From assembly GCA_039649115.1 (NCBI GenBank), contig JBBWZQ010000080.1, positions 1 to 15,984 on the forward strand: a stretch of 15,984 nucleotides of DNA. The letters are read 5' to 3'. The notes under the pieces were generated by a model. The model saw only the letters and a list, made by a program, of their open reading frames with translations, made no database searches and was not told where the DNA came from. Of this stretch, positions 15,014 through 15,984 are shown piece by piece. This DNA comes from DATEJJ01 sp039649115. Its GTDB lineage: Bacteria > Actinomycetota > Actinomycetes > Mycobacteriales > Micromonosporaceae. How positions within the stretch are numbered: the first letter of the stretch is position 1; each line of letters starts with the position of its first letter. The translations under genes were made by a program, and so were the position numbers.

Positions 15014-15984
15014 GTGCTGCGATACTCGATGACCTTCGGCAGTCGGCGGGGGAAGCATGCTGTCCTGCTGGTCGGGATGGCGTGCGCTGTCGCGGCGGTG
15101 GGGGTCGTTCCGACAGCCCCGGCGGCCGCGGCCCCCTCGACGCCGGTCTACCTGGACACCCGCTACAGCTTCGCGGAGCGTGCGACCGACCTGGTCTCCC
15201 AGCTGACCCTGAGCGAGAAGGTGCAGCAGCTGCACACCAACAATGCCCCCGCGATCCCGCGCCTGGGCGTGCAGCAGTACACCTACTGGAGCGAGGGCCA
15301 GCACGGCATCAACCGCCTGGGCGCGGACACCGCGGCGGGTGGCCAGGGCGCAGTGGACAACGTCCACGCGACCAGCTTCCCGACGAACTTCGCCTCGTCG
15401 ATGAGTTGGGATCCCGGCCTGCTGTACCGGGAGACGACGGCGATCTCGGACGAGGCGCGGGGCTTTCTGGACAAGTCGCTGTTCGGTACCGGCCAGCACA
15501 ACCTCGGCCCGGACGTCAACGACTACGGCTCTCTGACGTACTGGGCGCCGACCGTCAACCTGGACCGGGATCCGCGCTGGGGCCGCACCGACGAGGCGTT
15601 CGGCGAGGATCCGTATCTCGTCGCCCGGATGGCCGGCGCGTTCGTCAACGGCTACCAGGGCAACACGATGTCCGGGCAGCCGATGACGCGGTACCTGAAG
15701 GTGGCGGCGACCGCGAAGCACTACGCGCTGAACAACGTCGAGGCCGACCGGCTTTCCGGCGACTCGGTGACCAGCGAGGCGGACCTGCACCAGTACTACC
15801 TCAAGCAGTTCCAGAGCCTTGTCGAGGACGCCCACGTGTCCGGGTTGATGACGTCGTACAACGCGATCAACGGTACGCCGGGCGCGGTGGACACGTACAC
15901 GGTCAATCAGCTCGCGCAGCGGACGTTCGGGTTCGGCGGGTACATCACGTCGGACTGTGACGCGGTCGCGACGGCCTGGCAGAA
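15014..15984 (+). CDS. Secreted GH3 glycosidase, beta-xylosidase-like (3' end outside window)
   Basis: N-terminal 323 residues of an exported family 3 glycoside hydrolase; the rest lies beyond the window. A signal peptide (about 1-40: basic RRGKH, core AVLLVGMACAVAAVGVV, end PAAAA) precedes the (beta/alpha)8 domain. Landmarks are SQLTLSEKVQQL (62-73), YWSEGQHGI (91-99), NLDRDPRWGRTDEAFGEDPYL (182-202), the conserved K235-H236 in AKHYALNN, and SYNAINGTP (281-289). The nucleophile is D314 in YITSDCDAV. The SDCDAV form and YWSE are typical of the xylosidase-like branch of GH3, whereas beta-glucosidases usually have SDW. GTG 15014 is chosen for the signal peptide and the purine-rich GAAGGGTGG just upstream; ATG 15029 is possible but has no ribosome-binding site. 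It starts 27 bases after the beta-helix gene without a visible terminator. Confidence 0.9.
   Translation, partial: MLRYSMTFGSRRGKHAVLLVGMACAVAAVGVVPTAPAAAAPSTPVYLDTRYSFAERATDLVSQLTLSEKVQQLHTNNAPAIPRLGVQQYTYWSEGQHGINRLGADTAAGGQGAVDNVHATSFPTNFASSMSWDPGLLYRETTAISDEARGFLDKSLFGTGQHNLGPDVNDYGSLTYWAPTVNLDRDPRWGRTDEAFGEDPYLVARMAGAFVNGYQGNTMSGQPMTRYLKVAATAKHYALNNVEADRLSGDSVTSEADLHQYYLKQFQSLVEDAHVSGLMTSYNAINGTPGAVDTYTVNQLAQRTFGFGGYITSDCDAVATAWQ

Noticed and set aside
10952..15835. Very long minus-strand open frame (1627 codons) opposite the beta-helix and GH3 genes
   Set aside because: High-GC codon bias keeps the antisense frame open. Its translation is low-complexity Gly/Arg/Val-rich with no domain, while the plus strand has clear domains, signal peptides and ribosome-binding sites.

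Overview
This window is high-GC DNA with strong G/C preference at third codon positions, GTG starts, GTGA and TAATG stop/start overlaps, a lipoprotein-type sugar-binding protein, and no ABC ATPase gene beside its permeases. These point to a saprophytic actinobacterium. A Micromonosporaceae-like organism is my guess from general style only. No tRNA, rRNA, CRISPR array, insertion sequence or phage gene was seen.

Layout. (1) 12-1040, minus: a secreted endonuclease/exonuclease/phosphatase-fold enzyme with a Ser/Pro/Ala linker made of a four-copy 15-bp repeat. (2) About 1053-1837: no convincing gene, but a perfect 12-bp hairpin lies between two convergent open-frame ends, possibly remnants. (3) 1838-2431: a protein of two fused muconolactone-isomerase-like domains. 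(4) 2515-4104: an intracellular GH39-type glycosidase. (5) 4273-5466: a ROK-family regulator. (6) 5500-6822, minus: a D-mannonate dehydratase-like enolase-superfamily enzyme, convergent with the regulator across a hairpin. (7) 6943-15984, plus: a probable operon running off the window. It encodes a sugar-binding lipoprotein, two CUT1-type permeases, an extended SDR, a 1320-residue secreted beta-helix protein and the start of a secreted GH3 (xylosidase-like) enzyme.

How the parts fit. The secreted beta-helix protein and the GH3 enzyme would shorten a plant or microbial glycan outside the cell. The binding protein and permeases would import oligosaccharides, probably powered by a shared MsiK-type ATPase encoded elsewhere. 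The cytoplasmic GH39 enzyme would cleave them, and the sugar-acid dehydratase and SDR would process an acidic or oxidised sugar product. The polysaccharide is not identified from sequence. Xylose- or uronic-acid-containing glycans are suggested by GH39, the xylosidase-like GH3 and the mannonate-dehydratase-like enzyme together.

Regulation. A related 17-bp near-palindrome (consensus close to TAnATCRAYTCGATnTA) occurs before the GH39 gene, before the ROK gene, and in the divergent dehydratase/transporter promoter. A weaker copy lies before the nuclease gene. I infer that these are operators of the ROK protein and that the locus is one autoregulated sugar-utilisation regulon.

Most notable oddities: the SDR has Met where the catalytic Lys is expected; the ROK protein lacks the usual Cys-rich zinc motif; the beta-helix protein starts with two repeated modules of a family I do not recognise.
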